Assembly (NCBI GenBank): GCA_029582155.1
Contig: CM055901.1
Span: 1-64,000, forward strand
Direction of reading: 5' to 3'
Length of the DNA: 64,000 nt
Source: Panopea generosa
Lineage: Eukaryota > Mollusca > Bivalvia > Adapedonta > Hiatellidae
Both the position numbers and the translations under genes were made by a program. Below the pieces are notes generated by a model. It saw only the letters and a list, made by a program, of their open reading frames with translations, had not been told where the DNA came from and searched no databases. Every line of letters begins with the position of its first letter. Position 1 is the stretch's first letter. This document shows positions 21,213 to 33,612 of the stretch, one piece after another.

Positions 21213-23136
21213 ATGATAAAGTTAAAGGATGGACTTAAAATCTCAAACTGATTCAAAGTGTTGTCATACATACTAAAAGTGTGTCCTTGACCTTTAATGT
21301 ATGGGTCTAGCTCTTACTTATGACATGTCATATCATCTTGATTAAATGAGCCAAGTTAAAGGCAAAGTCACAGAACAGACACACAATATCAAACAAATTG
21401 AAAGTGTGACCTTGATCTTTGAGGAAAGGTTCTGGGTCTTACAAACAGCACTTAATTGTGTCATGTTGATTAACTGAGCCATTTTTTTTTCAAAATTTAT
21501 CCATAAATGACACACCGGACAAGAAATGTCAAAATGACTGAAAGAGTTGTCAAACAAACTCAAATTGTGACCTTGACCTTTGAAGTAGGAGTTTGGGTAT
21601 TAAGTGCAACACGTTGTCATGTTATGTTGATCATTTATAACAAGTATTTATAAAAAACCATCTATGCATGACAAAGTTGCAGGCCAGACACGAAATCTCA
21701 CACAGACTTGAAGTGTTGTCAAACTCAAATTGTGACCTTGACCTTTGAGGTACGGGTGTGGGTCTTAACTCGCATCATGTTATGTTGATCAATTATAGCA
21801 AGTATCATTAAAATCCATCTACCGTATATTCCCTTATTAACGCCCCCGGGGACGTTACATTTTACAAGGTGGGGGCGTTTAAAAAAGATAAAAAAAAGCA
21901 AATTTAACAACAGTTAAAAATACAATAAAACCAATAAAGCAATGGAAAAAACCTTAAATCCGGTTTAAATCTCTGTAAAAGTGGTTCAGAATTATTTGAG
22001 AGTGAATGAAATAATCGACATAGGATAAAAAAAAGCTGAAAATCTGTATGAAATTACTAGTCTGCATACTGGAATATCCGAATTTATGGTCAGTGTACTC
22101 TTCACTTTAAATCACTTGGACGCTTGCTCGTATATCAATCATCACGGAGACTGTTGCCGGGCGGGGGATTAGAACTCAAGACCCCTGGATTGATAGTCAG
22201 ACGCGTAACCATGTATGATAAAGTTAAAGGACGGACTTAAAATCTCAAACTGATTCAAAGTGTTGTCATACATACTAAAAGTGTGTCCTTGACCTTTGAT
22301 GTATGGGTCTAGCTCTTACTTATGACATGTCATATCATCTTGATTAAATGAGCCAAGTTAAAGGCAAAGTCACAGAACAGACACACAATATCAAACAAAT
22401 TGAAAGTGTGACCTTGATCTTTGAGGAAAGGTTCTGGGTCTTACAAACAGCACTTAATTGTGTCATGTTGATTAACTGAGCCATTTTTTTTTCAAAATTT
22501 ATCCATAAATGACACACCGGACAAGAAATATCAAAATGACTGAAAGAGTTGTCAAACAAACTCAAATTGCGACCTTGACCTTTGAAGTAGGAGTTTGGGT
22601 ATTAAGTGCAACACGTTGTCATGTTATGTTGATCATTTATAACAAGTATTTATAAAAAAACATCTATGCATGACAAAGTTGCAGGCCAGACACGAAATCT
22701 CACACAGACTTGAAGTGTTGTCAAACTCAAATTGTGACCTTGACCTTTGAGGTACGGGTGTGGGTCTTAACTCGCATCATGTTATGTTGATCAATTGTAG
22801 CAAGTATCATTAAAAGCCATCTACCATATATTCCCTTATTAATGCCCCCGGAGGCGTTACATTTTACAAGGTGGGGGCGTTTATAAAAGATAAAAAAAGC
22901 AAATTTAACAACAGTTAAAAATACAATAAAACCAATAAAGCTAAAGCAATGGAAAAAACCTTAAATCCGGTTTAAATCTCTGTAAAAATGGTTCAGAATT
23001 ATTTGAGAGTGAATGAAATAATCGACATAGGATGAAAAAAAGCTGAAAATCTGTATGAAATTACTAGTCTGCATACTGGAATATCCGAATTTATCGTCAG
23101 TGTACTCTTCACTTTAAATCACTTGGAGGCTTGCTC
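21129..23136. repeat. Tandem duplication of a 1.0-kb unit
   Basis: 21129-22130 and 22131-23136 are nearly identical over about 1002 bp, with a few substitutions and small indels (for example a 5-bp insertion near 22940). The unit starts inside the minus-strand SINE and ends inside the TA-flanked transposon, so the junction at 22130/22131 fuses the two elements. Both copies hold an identical 73-codon open frame, which is a by-product of the repeat and not a gene. Confidence 0.95.
21822..22130 (+). mobile_element. 5' fragment of the TA-flanked transposon
   Basis: Starts CCGTATATTCCCTTATT after TA (21820-21821) and stops at the duplication junction. It is the truncated twin of 22824-23490. Confidence 0.85.
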
Positions 23137-23492
23137 TTATCAACGTGGAACAATGAGCTTTCGGCGTACACAGATTAACCGCATTTTCCGACGTTTTGTA
23201 ATGTTTTAATCGGCAGACAGTAGTTTTACTAGTATTAAACAGCAAATATGGGGAAGTATTTGTTCAACCAAAAGTGGTTAAGTGGTCACCCAAGATATAA
23301 ACAATGGGTTAAAGAGTTCAAAGGTAATTAACACTCCGCTTATTGTTGTCTGTGTAACAAAATAATCGATCAGGGAAAGATGGGCTAATACGTACTCAAA
23401 TCGCATATACGTTTTATTTTTTTTTAATTTTCCAGAAAAATAGGTGGGGGGCATTTATTAGAGTGGGGGCGTTTATAAGGGAATATATGGTA
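22822..23492 (+). mobile_element. 667-bp TA-flanked DNA transposon with zinc-finger remnant
   Basis: The element is 22824-23490. Its ends are CCATATATTCCCTTAT and the complement ATAAGGGAATATATGG, imperfect inverted repeats of about 28 bp that continue into GCCCCC / GGGGGC. TA flanks both sides (22822-22823 and 23491-23492). The host repeat without the insertion is present at 21656, 22660 and 23641 as CATCTATGCATGACAAAG, so the empty site has a single TA. It encodes only a broken N-terminal exon (23248-23409). Confidence 0.9.
23248..23409 (+). pseudogene. Broken BED-like zinc-finger exon of a transposase
   Basis: Begins with ATG at 23248 (MGKYLFNQKWL, then RYKQWVKEFKG) and continues in the same frame with HSAYCCLCNKIIDQGKMG and LKSH. 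The pattern of an aromatic-rich W-x-x-x-W start, C-x2-C and G-K-M-G before a histidine is that of N-terminal BED-like zinc fingers in animal transposases and transposase-derived proteins. Two in-frame TAA stops interrupt it, one just before HSAY and one after GKMG. A GTAATT after AAAG may be a splice donor instead of the first stop. There is no catalytic domain. Family assignment is by motif pattern only. Confidence 0.6.
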
Positions 23493-23739
23493 TGCATGAC
23501 AAAGTAACAGGCCAGACACAAAAACAGACTCAAAGTGTTGCCAAACAAACTCTAATTGTGACCTTGACCTTTGATGTACAGGTGTGGGTCTTACTCGCGA
23601 CACCTCGTCATGATATGTTGATCATTTGTAGAAAGTATTTATAAAATCCATCTATGCATGACAAAGTTACAAGCCAGACATGAAATCTCACACAAACTCG
23701 AAGTGTTGTCAAACAAACTCACATTCTAACAAGTTTTGC

Positions 23740-26700
23740 ATTGTATCAGAACACACTATATCTAAACTACAGTGCATAAATTACATCATAGAAAACTAAA
23801 TAAAACTATTTTTTTTAAATCTTTGGTGTTGTTCTTTTAAAGTTAAAGATTTAACCATCTTCAACAAACTCAATTTATTGTAAAACTGTTTTTGACAACA
23901 CCCAGTAGAACCAGACCATCCTCCGATTTTCAAAAGTCTCCAAAATAAAATGTATACATTATTACATTTTGAGACATGCTGTTTTAAATGCTTTAAATCT
24001 TTTCAAATTTTAAAATATTTATTGACCATATAATCAATTTATTACTCCGATACAAGAAAACTTTATTTGGGTTAAAAGTGCATATTTTTTCACAAATTTT
24101 AAAATTATTTTTTTCAAAAAATATTTTCAAACATTATGCTAAAACTAAGAGAGCTTAAAAAGGTTCATAAAAACATTTTCTAGTTTTGTCCACAGAACAG
24201 TTTGATTTTAGTTGAGTAGAATTTATATAGGGTATGGTCCTAACTTTTCTGAGTAGTTGCCACTAATGGCACTGTCAAACTCTGGTATGTAAATCCTAGA
24301 ATAACCCTGCATGAACATGAGTGTGGCATGGTGCGGCTATGCCTAACCAATCATTTCAAACATTTCTACATTTTGAGTTAATTTCCATTATTTTTACGTT
24401 TTTAGAGTATGCCGCGCCAATGATTTCCCATTTTATCCTGTTTTATAAGGATACTAAGGTCAGACAATGATTGATTTGTGGACTGCCATCACTGGTGCTG
24501 CTCGTTTTCAAGTTTACAATCAACATATATTTTTAGGGCGACCATCTATGTTGGTCAATAGCTATGCATAGCTAATGTTTATTGTCTTATAGCTCATGTT
24601 GACTATAAATAAGATGTTGTATCTTGTTGTTGTATCTTGTTTGTATTGCTGCATAGTAATCAAAGGCCTCAAAGGCCTGAGGGAAGGCTCGCTGCTTGTG
24701 TGAATTCAAATATGTATGTTCGGAAAATTGGAAAATTAGTTAGATTTCTGATATGTTAAGTAAGAAGGCAATTCATTGGGATTTAGGAAACAATGTGGTG
24801 TGTTTGGTATTTCTTTTGTGTATCTGTATAAATAATCTCCTGCATACAATACAGAATCCATATCAATACTTTTCCAACAGTACCTATCAAACGGTTTTAA
24901 TATTGCGTTTGCAAAAAATGCTGAACAACATGGTACACACTGTCTTCCCTGTGAAAATTGACTGAATATTCGATGACCCTGGTGAAAATTGCAATTTACA
25001 GGGAATTTTGTAAACTGGTAACGTGGTGGTCCAGGAATCCTGTCCGCATCTCCACATAAAAGTGATCAAAATGAACAATATATGAAAGCTTGACAAACAA
25101 ACCTTCATATTCTGACGTTTGACTTTTTGATAGAGTATTGATCAAATGGGACATCTGAACTCTTAACTTGTCCAACTCCTCAAGCAAGATTTTCAACGAT
25201 TCAGTTCCAGATATATATTATATTTTGTGCTACAACTCCAGTCAATTTTAATATCTCCAGTTCAATAGTAATGATTTATGGATAACAAAACGCATTCAGC
25301 ACAAAATGTTCCTGATTGACCGAGAATATACCACACATTATCCAGAACTTTTTGTCCAGAACAAAACAAACATGACCTACTTACAGATTTACGTGAATAT
25401 CGACTTTAGTTATGTTCTATTCTCGTAAAGCTTCCAATCAACAATATAGATTATCAATTAATTGCATTATAAATGGTTTTGCGTGACCTAGATTTAATCA
25501 ATCTAAAAAATACAACACAGACACAACAAACATAACGGTCGAATGACCTAATTAACGGTTAAATATGTTTGGATAAACTAATTAGCAGCTAAAATAGAGT
25601 AGCAATACAACAGTACATGATTAGGGTAAATATATATATGAAATTATGAATGTATACTTTGAGCGGTGGATCTGTACATCAACATCAAAACACTGCTTGC
25701 ATAAGATGACAGATTGGCACGTTTTTCTGTCAACAACAAAAATAGCCCCGAACCTAATTTCTTTATTTTACTATCAAAATCAAAGAGGACATTCAACAGT
25801 GAATGAAATTACACTAACAATCACTTTTTACTCAAACTACGAGTTATTAAACCAAAAACATGTCAATATTTCACCCTGTCAATGATTACACCTGATTACA
25901 GACGAATGATGTAAGAGATTATTAGCCCCCCTCCCCCTCCCCCCTCCTCACCAGATGACGTCACTATGCAAAGTAGTAAATGCATAAAACAATTTTTTAT
26001 CAATGAAAATTGCTGCGTTTTGTTAAAGCACAGCGAGATAAGTGTATTCTTCCGCATTTAAATGGAAATTGTATGCTTCACATATCAAATCTTTGAATTT
26101 TTATACAGAAAAAAATCCGAAATAATGAAAAAAAACTTTGAATCTTTTGTTGTATGATACGTCCTCTTCTACGACAAATGCGTTTTTGAAACTTGTGAAC
26201 TACTCTATCGGTCGGATGAATATGGCGGTTCCTGCCATACGTTACCTTTATAACAGATTGCTAGGGCTGCACGACAGCTAAGGAAGTCAGAGCTTTGCTT
26301 GCCTTCCAAAAATACTAGTATATTTATTCACTGCAAGGCTTTATCAATATTAAACTAGTTGTTTGCTGTTGGTATTGTCTTTTTTACTCTGTCAGATACA
26401 GCCTAAACTAACTACCTATCAGATCCAAGTTACAGTGTTGGAATAAAAAATCATCCAAACAGGAATACTGCCATAGGATGATGAAATAGCAGATGGTCAA
26501 CTACACATATATTTGGATCAGGGCTCCAAAAATATGAAAACAAACAACTGTAACATTTTCAGTTATTTGTAAAGACAACAAACTATGGATAACTCACAAT
26601 TTTTCCACAATGTGGTGTTAGCCTACAGATATATACAATGTAGTAATGATTATTCAGTATTTAGTGGAACAAGCGGGTTGCCACTAAAGTGGTCATATTT

Positions 26701-27003
26701 CCCTGCCACCTCGTTAACCCTTAAAGGCATTTCCAGAGAGTGGATTTAAATTATGCAAAATGAAAAGTCGCCAAGCATATAAATCACATGTAAATGCCAC
26801 AAACTGAAATACATAGCGGACTGTTATATGACACATTGTCTTGTCCCAGTGAGCACTAGTTTGATGTTCTAAATTAAACCATAAATTTGTAAGTTATTAT
26901 GTAACCCCAAAACAAAAGAAAGATTACCTTTGACCAACAGACCCAATCCATTTGCATGACGCATCGTCTTTGGCTGGTTAGCATTTGTCCCAATTTATTT
27001 AAC
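23740..27003. other. AT-rich DNA without a supported gene
   Basis: No conserved exon was identified. It contains a C-rich patch (25926-25950) and several short open frames without codon bias or matched splice sites. A minus-strand coiled-coil-like frame near 25103-25200 and a short ATG frame at 26225 are discussed under rejected items. Confidence 0.4.
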
Positions 27004-28432
27004 ACTAGGGCCAAGATGGCCCTATATCGCTCACCTGACTGACCTTGAGTCACCCAACATAAGTAGATTATATAATACATGTACACTCAAAATTCCAGAT
27101 AGACGAGATGGGCAAGTATTAGAATTTTGATTTGTTTTGAAGATGTAACAGATGTGTAGAAGAGTTCAAACTTGGTAGAGGTTCACCCATGGTAAATGTC
27201 AGTGAAATTACATCAAAATCCGGTCAGTTGATTCTGACAAGAACGCTTTTGAAGTTTTTACTATAGCTGCCGACTGTTCCAATCCTAAGTCTTTGAACTA
27301 AGACAAAAATCCAGTTCCAGCACAAAACTAACCTGTTATGTTTGAGAACGGTTTCAAACTAAAGCATCAGACTAAACTATTGTGCATGGAACAAACCACA
27401 GTTCCAGCACAATAATTATTCCTATGAGTTTCAAACACAAGCCTTCCGAAAGCCTATCGCTTGAAAGAATCTTTGTCACAGTGCGCTATCCCCCCAAAAA
27501 ATTAAGCTCCTCCTCCAAGATGACACTGAAAATCTCAAGCAGACTTCTTGCTGTGAAGAAACTAGCTAAAAATATGGTAATGCTTTATTATGAAGCAGCA
27601 GACCATCCCTGCCTGAACCATAAAACTCTTGACTTTTATATTCAGAAAAACACCTATTTTATAATGGTTCATGATATATGAATAATATTTCAATCTTTGA
27701 TTATAATTGTACCATTCATCTTTTTATGATGAATTATCTTATATCTAGTATAATATTGTATAATAATAATAGCAAAAAAAAGTTTATTTAAAGAGTTTAT
27801 TACCTCTTCTTATAATAATTACTATATACAGACATTTATGCTATAAAACATTAGGGAAATAATTTGACATAAAACTAACCCCACCCCCTGGCTGCCATGT
27901 TTTTTTTATGAATCAAGATGGCTTGAACAAACTTGGTAGAGAGTCACCAAAGAAACATTTCTGTGAAATTATTTTAAAATCGAGCCAGTAGTTTCTGACA
28001 AGAAGATTTTTTAAGTTTTTACAATAGCTTATGTAGTAAACTAACCCCAACCCCTGGCCACCATGTTTTTTGACGAGTCAAGATGGGTTGAACAAACTTG
28101 GTAGAGGGTCACCCAAGGATCATTTCTGTGAAATGATTTTAAAATCGAGCCAGTAGTTTCTGACAAGAAGATTTTTTAAGTTTTTACTAATTAAACTTGC
28201 CCCGCCCCCTGGCGGCCATGTTTTTTGACAAATCAAGATGGCTTGAACAAACTTGGTACAGGGTTACCGAAGGAACATTTTTGTTAAATTATATAAAAAT
28301 TGGCCCAGTGGTTTCAGAGGAGAAGTTCTAAGAAGCTAAAAGTTAACGACAGACGACAGACGACAGACGACGGATGATGGACACCAGGCGATCACAAAAG
28401 CTCACTAGTGAGCCTGCTCAGGTGAGCTAAAA
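27004..28432. repeat. Composite dispersed repeat, three 150-bp units, ACGACAG tail
   Basis: Starts CTAGGGCCAAGATGGCCCTA..GCTCACCTGA and ends CTCAGGTGAGCTAAA, so the ends carry a short inverted match (TCACCTGA / TCAGGTGA). Units with GGCTTGAACAAACTTGGTAG and CCAGTAGTTTCTGACAAGAAG repeat near 27160, 27920, 28085 and 28235. A (GACAGAC)n run follows at 28347-28372. Positions 27260-27840 interrupt the pattern and look like an insertion. The ends suggest a non-autonomous transposon of molluscan type. Confidence 0.75.
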
Positions 28433-28489
28433 ATCCAATCACAACCAAAGAAGATACAGTCCAAACAGCAGTGGATGGACGGACAGATG

Positions 28490-29235
28490 GAGCTGTGACC
28501 TTGACCTTTGAAGAACAGACCCAAGTCATAACGCATGACACATCATCTTGTCCTAGTTAAACAACTAAAGAAAGTAAGGTCTGGTAAGCAGCAGACAGAC
28601 GGATGGAGCTGTGACCACCTTTGACAGACGGACGGAGCTGTGACCACCTTTGACAAACAGACCCAATTAAGTCACATGACACATCGTCTTGTCAAAGTGA
28701 ACATTTGTGCAAAGTTGTTTAAAAATGCAATCACAACTAAAAAAGATACCGTACGGATAGGACGAAACAGTGTATACACTGGATTTTCAAACACTTGACC
28801 TTGAGCTATGACCTTGACCTTTGACGAACAGACCCAAGTCATTGACATGACACATCATCTTGTCCTAGTGAATTTTTGTGTTTAGTTATCTAAATTTCCA
28901 ATCACAACTTAAGAAGATAAAGTCAGGACAGCAGCAGACGGATGGATGGAGCTATGACCTTGAACTTTGACGAACTGACCCAAGTCATTTGCATGACACA
29001 TCTTCTTGGCCTAGTGAACATTTGTGCCAAGTTATTTAAAATTCCAATCACAACTCAAAAGAAACGGTCCGGACAAGAGGAAACACAGTGTATACATTGG
29101 ATTTCATAACACTTGACCTTGAGCTATGACCTAGACCTCTGACGAACAGACCCAAGTCATTTGCATGACACATCGTCCTGTCCTAGTGAACAGTTGTGCC
29201 AAGTTATTTAAAATTCCAATTACAATGAAGGAGAT
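28490..29235. repeat. Dispersed repeat, GACCTTGACC family, second cluster
   Basis: Monomers with GAACAGACCCAAGTCATT, CATGACACATCATCTTGTCC and TTATTTAAAATTCCAATCAC. The core TGACCTTGACCTTTG is intact at 28496 and 28809 and altered near 28610, 28955 and 29125. It is the same family as 20740-23740 but with a different arrangement. Confidence 0.75.
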
Positions 29236-29402
29236 ATGTTGTGGACATATGGATGCAGCCCATTCTTATATCCCCCTGCTCCGCTCTATGAGTGGTGGTG
29301 GGGGATAATAAAATCACAACATACCGTTAAAATATTTCACACATTAAATGTGAGAGAATAAAGAAATAATGTAGTAACACGGTTATGGAAAACAAGAACA
29401 GA

Positions 29403-29875
29403 ACTCCACAGGGATGTAACAGGAACAACTAAAGATAGGGATGTTACAGGAACAACTGGAGCTAGAGATGTAACAGGAACAACTGGAGATAGGGATGTAA
29501 CAGGAACAACTAAAGATAGGGGTGTTACAGGAACAACTGGAGATAGGGATGTAACAGGAACAATTGGAGATAGGGATGTAACAGGAACAACTGGAGATAG
29601 GGATGTAACAGGAACAACTGGAGATAGGGATGTAACAGGAACAACTGGAGATAGGGATGTAACAGGAACAACTAAAGATAGGGATGTAACAGGAACAACT
29701 GGAGATAGGGATGTAACAGGAACAACTGGAGATAGGGATGTAACAGGAACAACTGGAGATAGGGATGTAACAGGAACAACTAAAGATAGGGATGTTACAG
29801 GAACAACTGGAGCTAGAGATGTAACAGGAACAACTGGAGATAGGGATGTAACAGGAACAACTGGAAACAGGACTT
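29403..29875. repeat. 27-bp minisatellite, about 17 copies
   Basis: Unit GTAACAGGAACAACTGGAGA followed by TAGGGAT, with a CTAAAGATAGGGAT variant. The minus strand stays open (PVVPVTSLS nonapeptide) because 27 is a multiple of three; this is not evidence of a protein. Confidence 0.97.
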
Positions 29876-29887
29876 CACAGTGATGTA

Positions 29888-32800
29888 CATGTGACAAAGG
29901 AAGTACTGAACACAGTATCTGGCATATCATCAGACAGCAGGGACACAAGGAAGTACTGAACACAGTATCTGGTGTACCATCAGACAGCAGCGATACAAGG
30001 AAGTACTGAATACAGTATCTGGCATATCATTAGACAACAACGATAAAGGAAGTACTGCATACAGTATCTGACGTACCATCATACAGCAGCGACACAAGAA
30101 AGTACTGAACACAGTATCTGGCATATCATTAGACAACAGCGATACAAGGAAGTACTGAATACAGTATCTGACGTACCATCATACAGCAGCGACACAAGGA
30201 AGTACTGAACACAGTATCTGGCGTACCATCAGACAGCAGCAACACAAGGAAGTACTGAACACAGAATCTGGCATATCATCAGACAGCAGCAACACAAGGA
30301 AGTACTGAACACAGTATCTGGCATACCATTAGAATGCAGCGACACAAGGAAGTACTGAATACAGTATCTGGCGTATCATCAGACAGCAGCGACACAAGGA
30401 AGTACTGAACACAGTATCTGGCATATCATCAGACAGCAGCGACACAAGGAAGTACTGAACACAGTATCTGGCATACCATCAGACAGCAGCGACACAACAA
30501 AGTACTGAACACAGTATCTGGCATATCATCAGACAGCAGCGACACAAGGAAGTACTGAATACAGTATCTGGTGAACCATCAGACAGCAGCGATATACAAG
30601 GAAGTACTGAACACAGTATCTGGCATATCATCTGACAGCAGCGACAGAAGGAAGAACTGAACACAGTATCTGGCGTATCATCAGACAGCAGCAACACAAG
30701 GAAGTACTGAACACAGTATCTGGCATACCATCAGACAGCAGCGACACAAGGAAGTACTGAACACAGTATCTGGCATACCATCAGACAGCAGAGACACAAG
30801 GAAGTACTGAACACAGTATCTGGCGTACCATTAGATAGCAGCGATACAAGGAAGTACTGAAAACAGTAACTGGCGTACCATCAAACAGCAGCAACACAAG
30901 GAAGTACTGAACACAGTATCTGGCATATCATCAGACAGAAGGAAGAACTGAACACAGTATCTGGCATATCATCAGACAGCAGCCACACAAGGAAGTACTG
31001 AACACAGTATCTGGCATATCATCAGACAGCAGCAACACAAGGAAGTACTGAACACAGTATCTGGCATATCATCAGACAGCAGCGACACAAGGAAGTACTG
31101 AACACAGTATCTGGCATATCATCAGACAGCAGCAACACAAGGAAGTACTGAACACAGTATCTGACATTATCATCAGACAGCAGCGACACAAGGAAGTACT
31201 GAGCACAGTATCTGGCGTACCATTAGCCAGCAGCGATATACAAGAAAGTACTGAATACAGTATCTGGCGTATCATCAGATAGCAGCGATATACAAGAAAG
31301 TACTGAATACAGTATCTGGCGTATCATCAGACAGCAGCGACAGAAGGAAGAACTGAACACAGTATCTGGCATATCATCAGACAGCAGCGACACAAGGAAG
31401 AACTGAACACAGTATCTGGCATACCATCAGACAGCAGAGACACAAGGAAGTACTGAACACAGTATCTGGCATATCATCAGACAGCAGCGACACAAGGAAG
31501 TACTGAACACAGTATCTGGCATATCATAAGACAGCAGCAACACAAGGAAGTACTGAACACAGTATCTGACATATCATCAGACAGCAGCGACACAAGGAAG
31601 TACTGAGCACAGTATCTGGTGAACCATTAGCCAGCAGCGATATACAAGAAAGTACTGAATACAGTATCTGGCGTATCATCAGACAGCAGCGTTATACAAG
31701 AAAGTACTGAATACAGTATCTGGCGTATCATCAGACAGCAGCGATATACAAGAAAGTACTGAATACAGTATCTGGCGTATCATCAGACAGCAGCGATATA
31801 CAAGAAAGTACTGAGCACAGTATCTGGCGTATCATCAGACAGCAGCGATATACAAGAAAGTACTGAATACAGTATCTGGCGTATCATCAGACAGCAGCGA
31901 CACAAGGAAGAACTGAACACAGTATCTGGCATATCATCAAACAGCAGCAACACAAGGAAGTACTGAACACAGTATCTGGCATATCATCAGACAGCAGCAA
32001 CACAAGGAAGTACTGAACACAGTATCTGGCATATCATCAGACAGCAGCAACACAAGGAAGTACTGAACACAGAATCTGGCATATCATCAGACAGCAGCAA
32101 CACAAGGAAGTACTGAACACAGTATCTGACATATCATCAGACAGCAGCGACACAAGGAAGTACTGAGCACAGTATCTGGTGTACCATTAGCCAGCAGCGA
32201 CACAAGGAAGTACTGAAAACAGTATCTGGCGTACCATCAGACAGCAGCGACACAAGGAAGTACTGAACACAGTATCTGGCGTACCATTAGACAGCAGCGA
32301 TACAAGGAAGTACTGAATACAGTATCTGGCATATCATCAGACAGCAGCAACACAAGGAAGTACTGAACACAGTATCTGGCGTATCATCAAACAGCAGCGA
32401 CACAAGGAAGAACTGAACACAGTATCTGGCATATCATCAGACAGCAGCAACACAAGGAAGTACTGAACACAGTATCTGGCATATCATCAGACAGCAGCAA
32501 CACAATGAAGTACTGAACACAGTATCTGGCGTATCATCAGACAGCAGCAACACAAGGAAGTACTGAAGACAGTATCTTGCGTACCATTAGACAACAGTGA
32601 TACAAGGAAGTACTGAATACAGTATCTGGCGTATCATCAGACAGCAGCGACACAAGGAAGTACTGAACACAGTATCTGGCGTATCATCAGACAGCAGCAA
32701 CACAAGGAAGTACTGAACACAGTATCTGGCGTACCATTAGACAGCAGCGACACAAGGAAGTACTGAACACAGTATCTGGTGTACCATCAGACAGCAGCGA

Positions 32801-33612
32801 TATACAAGGAACTACTGAACACAGTATCTGGCATATCATCAGACAGCAGCGACACAAGGAAGTACTGAATACAGTTTCTGGCGTACCATTAGACAACAGC
32901 GATACAAGAAAGTACTGAACACAGTATCTGGCATATCATCAAACAGCAGCGACACAAGGTGGTACTGAACACAGTATCTGGCGTATCATCAGACAGCAGC
33001 GATACAAGAAAGTACTGAATACAGTATATGGCATATCCTCACAGCAGCGACACAAGGAAGTACTGAAGACAGTATCTTGCGTACCATTAGACAACAGTGA
33101 TACAAGAAAGTACTGAATACAGTATCTGGCATATCATCAGACAGCAGCAACACAAGGAAGTACTGAACACAGTATCTGGCATATCATCAGACAGCAGCGA
33201 CACAAGGAAGTACTGAACAGAGTATCTGGCATACCATTAGACAACAGCGATACAAGAAAGTACTGAATACAGTATCTGGCGTATCATCAGACAGCAGCAA
33301 CACAAGGAAGTACTGAACACAGTATCTGGCGTACCATCAGACAGCAGTGACACAACGAAGTACTGAACACAGTATCTGGCGTACCATCAAACAGCAGCGA
33401 CACAACAAAGTACTGAACACAGTATCTGGCGTACCATTAGACAGCAGCGACACAAGGAAGTACTGAATACAGTATCTGGCGTATCATCAGACAGCAGCGA
33501 CACAAGGAAGTACTGAACAGAGTATCTGACTATCATCAGATAGCAGCAAATTAAGAAGTACTAAACAGTATCTGGTGTATCATCAGACAGCAGCAACACA
33601 AGGAAGTTCTGA
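29888..33612. repeat. 50-bp satellite array, 3.7 kb, about 74 copies
   Basis: Unit CAGACAGCAGCGACACAAGG followed by AAGTACTGAACACAGTATCT and GGCATATCAT. A 52-bp variant with CGATATACAAG is clustered at 31220-31880. Marker units such as GAAGACAGTATCTTGCGTACC (32555-32590 and 33060-33095) show block duplication. It starts directly after the 27-bp array and is followed directly by the 34-bp array. Confidence 0.97.

Larger units (their letters stand above)
20740..23740. repeat. Dispersed repeat family rich in GACCTTGACCTTTGA
   Basis: Monomers of roughly 165-180 bp, each with GTGACCTTGACCTTTGA, a TGGGTCTTA stretch, a CATGTTATGTTGATCA stretch and GACAAAGTTGCAGGCCAGAC. Good copies of the core start at 20757, 21568, 21733, 22735 and 23559; diverged ones are near 21280, 21410, 22282, 22412 and 22570. 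Related sequence recurs at 28490-29230. Confidence 0.8.

Noticed and set aside
21342-22565. Identical 73-codon minus-strand frames (21342-21563 and 22344-22565)
   Set aside because: Identical only because of the recent 1-kb tandem duplication; the sequence is a dispersed repeat with no coding signature.
25103-25200. Minus-strand coiled-coil-like frame (ILLEELDKLRVQMSHLINTL) followed by a weak GTTTGT donor
   Set aside because: Heptad-like and tempting, but no acceptor lies upstream before an in-frame stop and no family is recognisable. RNA-seq could revive it.
26225-26284. ATGGCGGTTCC start opening 19 codons (MAVPAIRYLYNRLLGLHDS)
   Set aside because: Good start context and a mitochondrial-presequence look, but it stops after 19 codons with no splice donor in frame.
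29337-29963. 208-codon minus-strand frame with PVVPVTSLS repeats
   Set aside because: By-product of a 27-bp minisatellite; no signal, domain or splice evidence.
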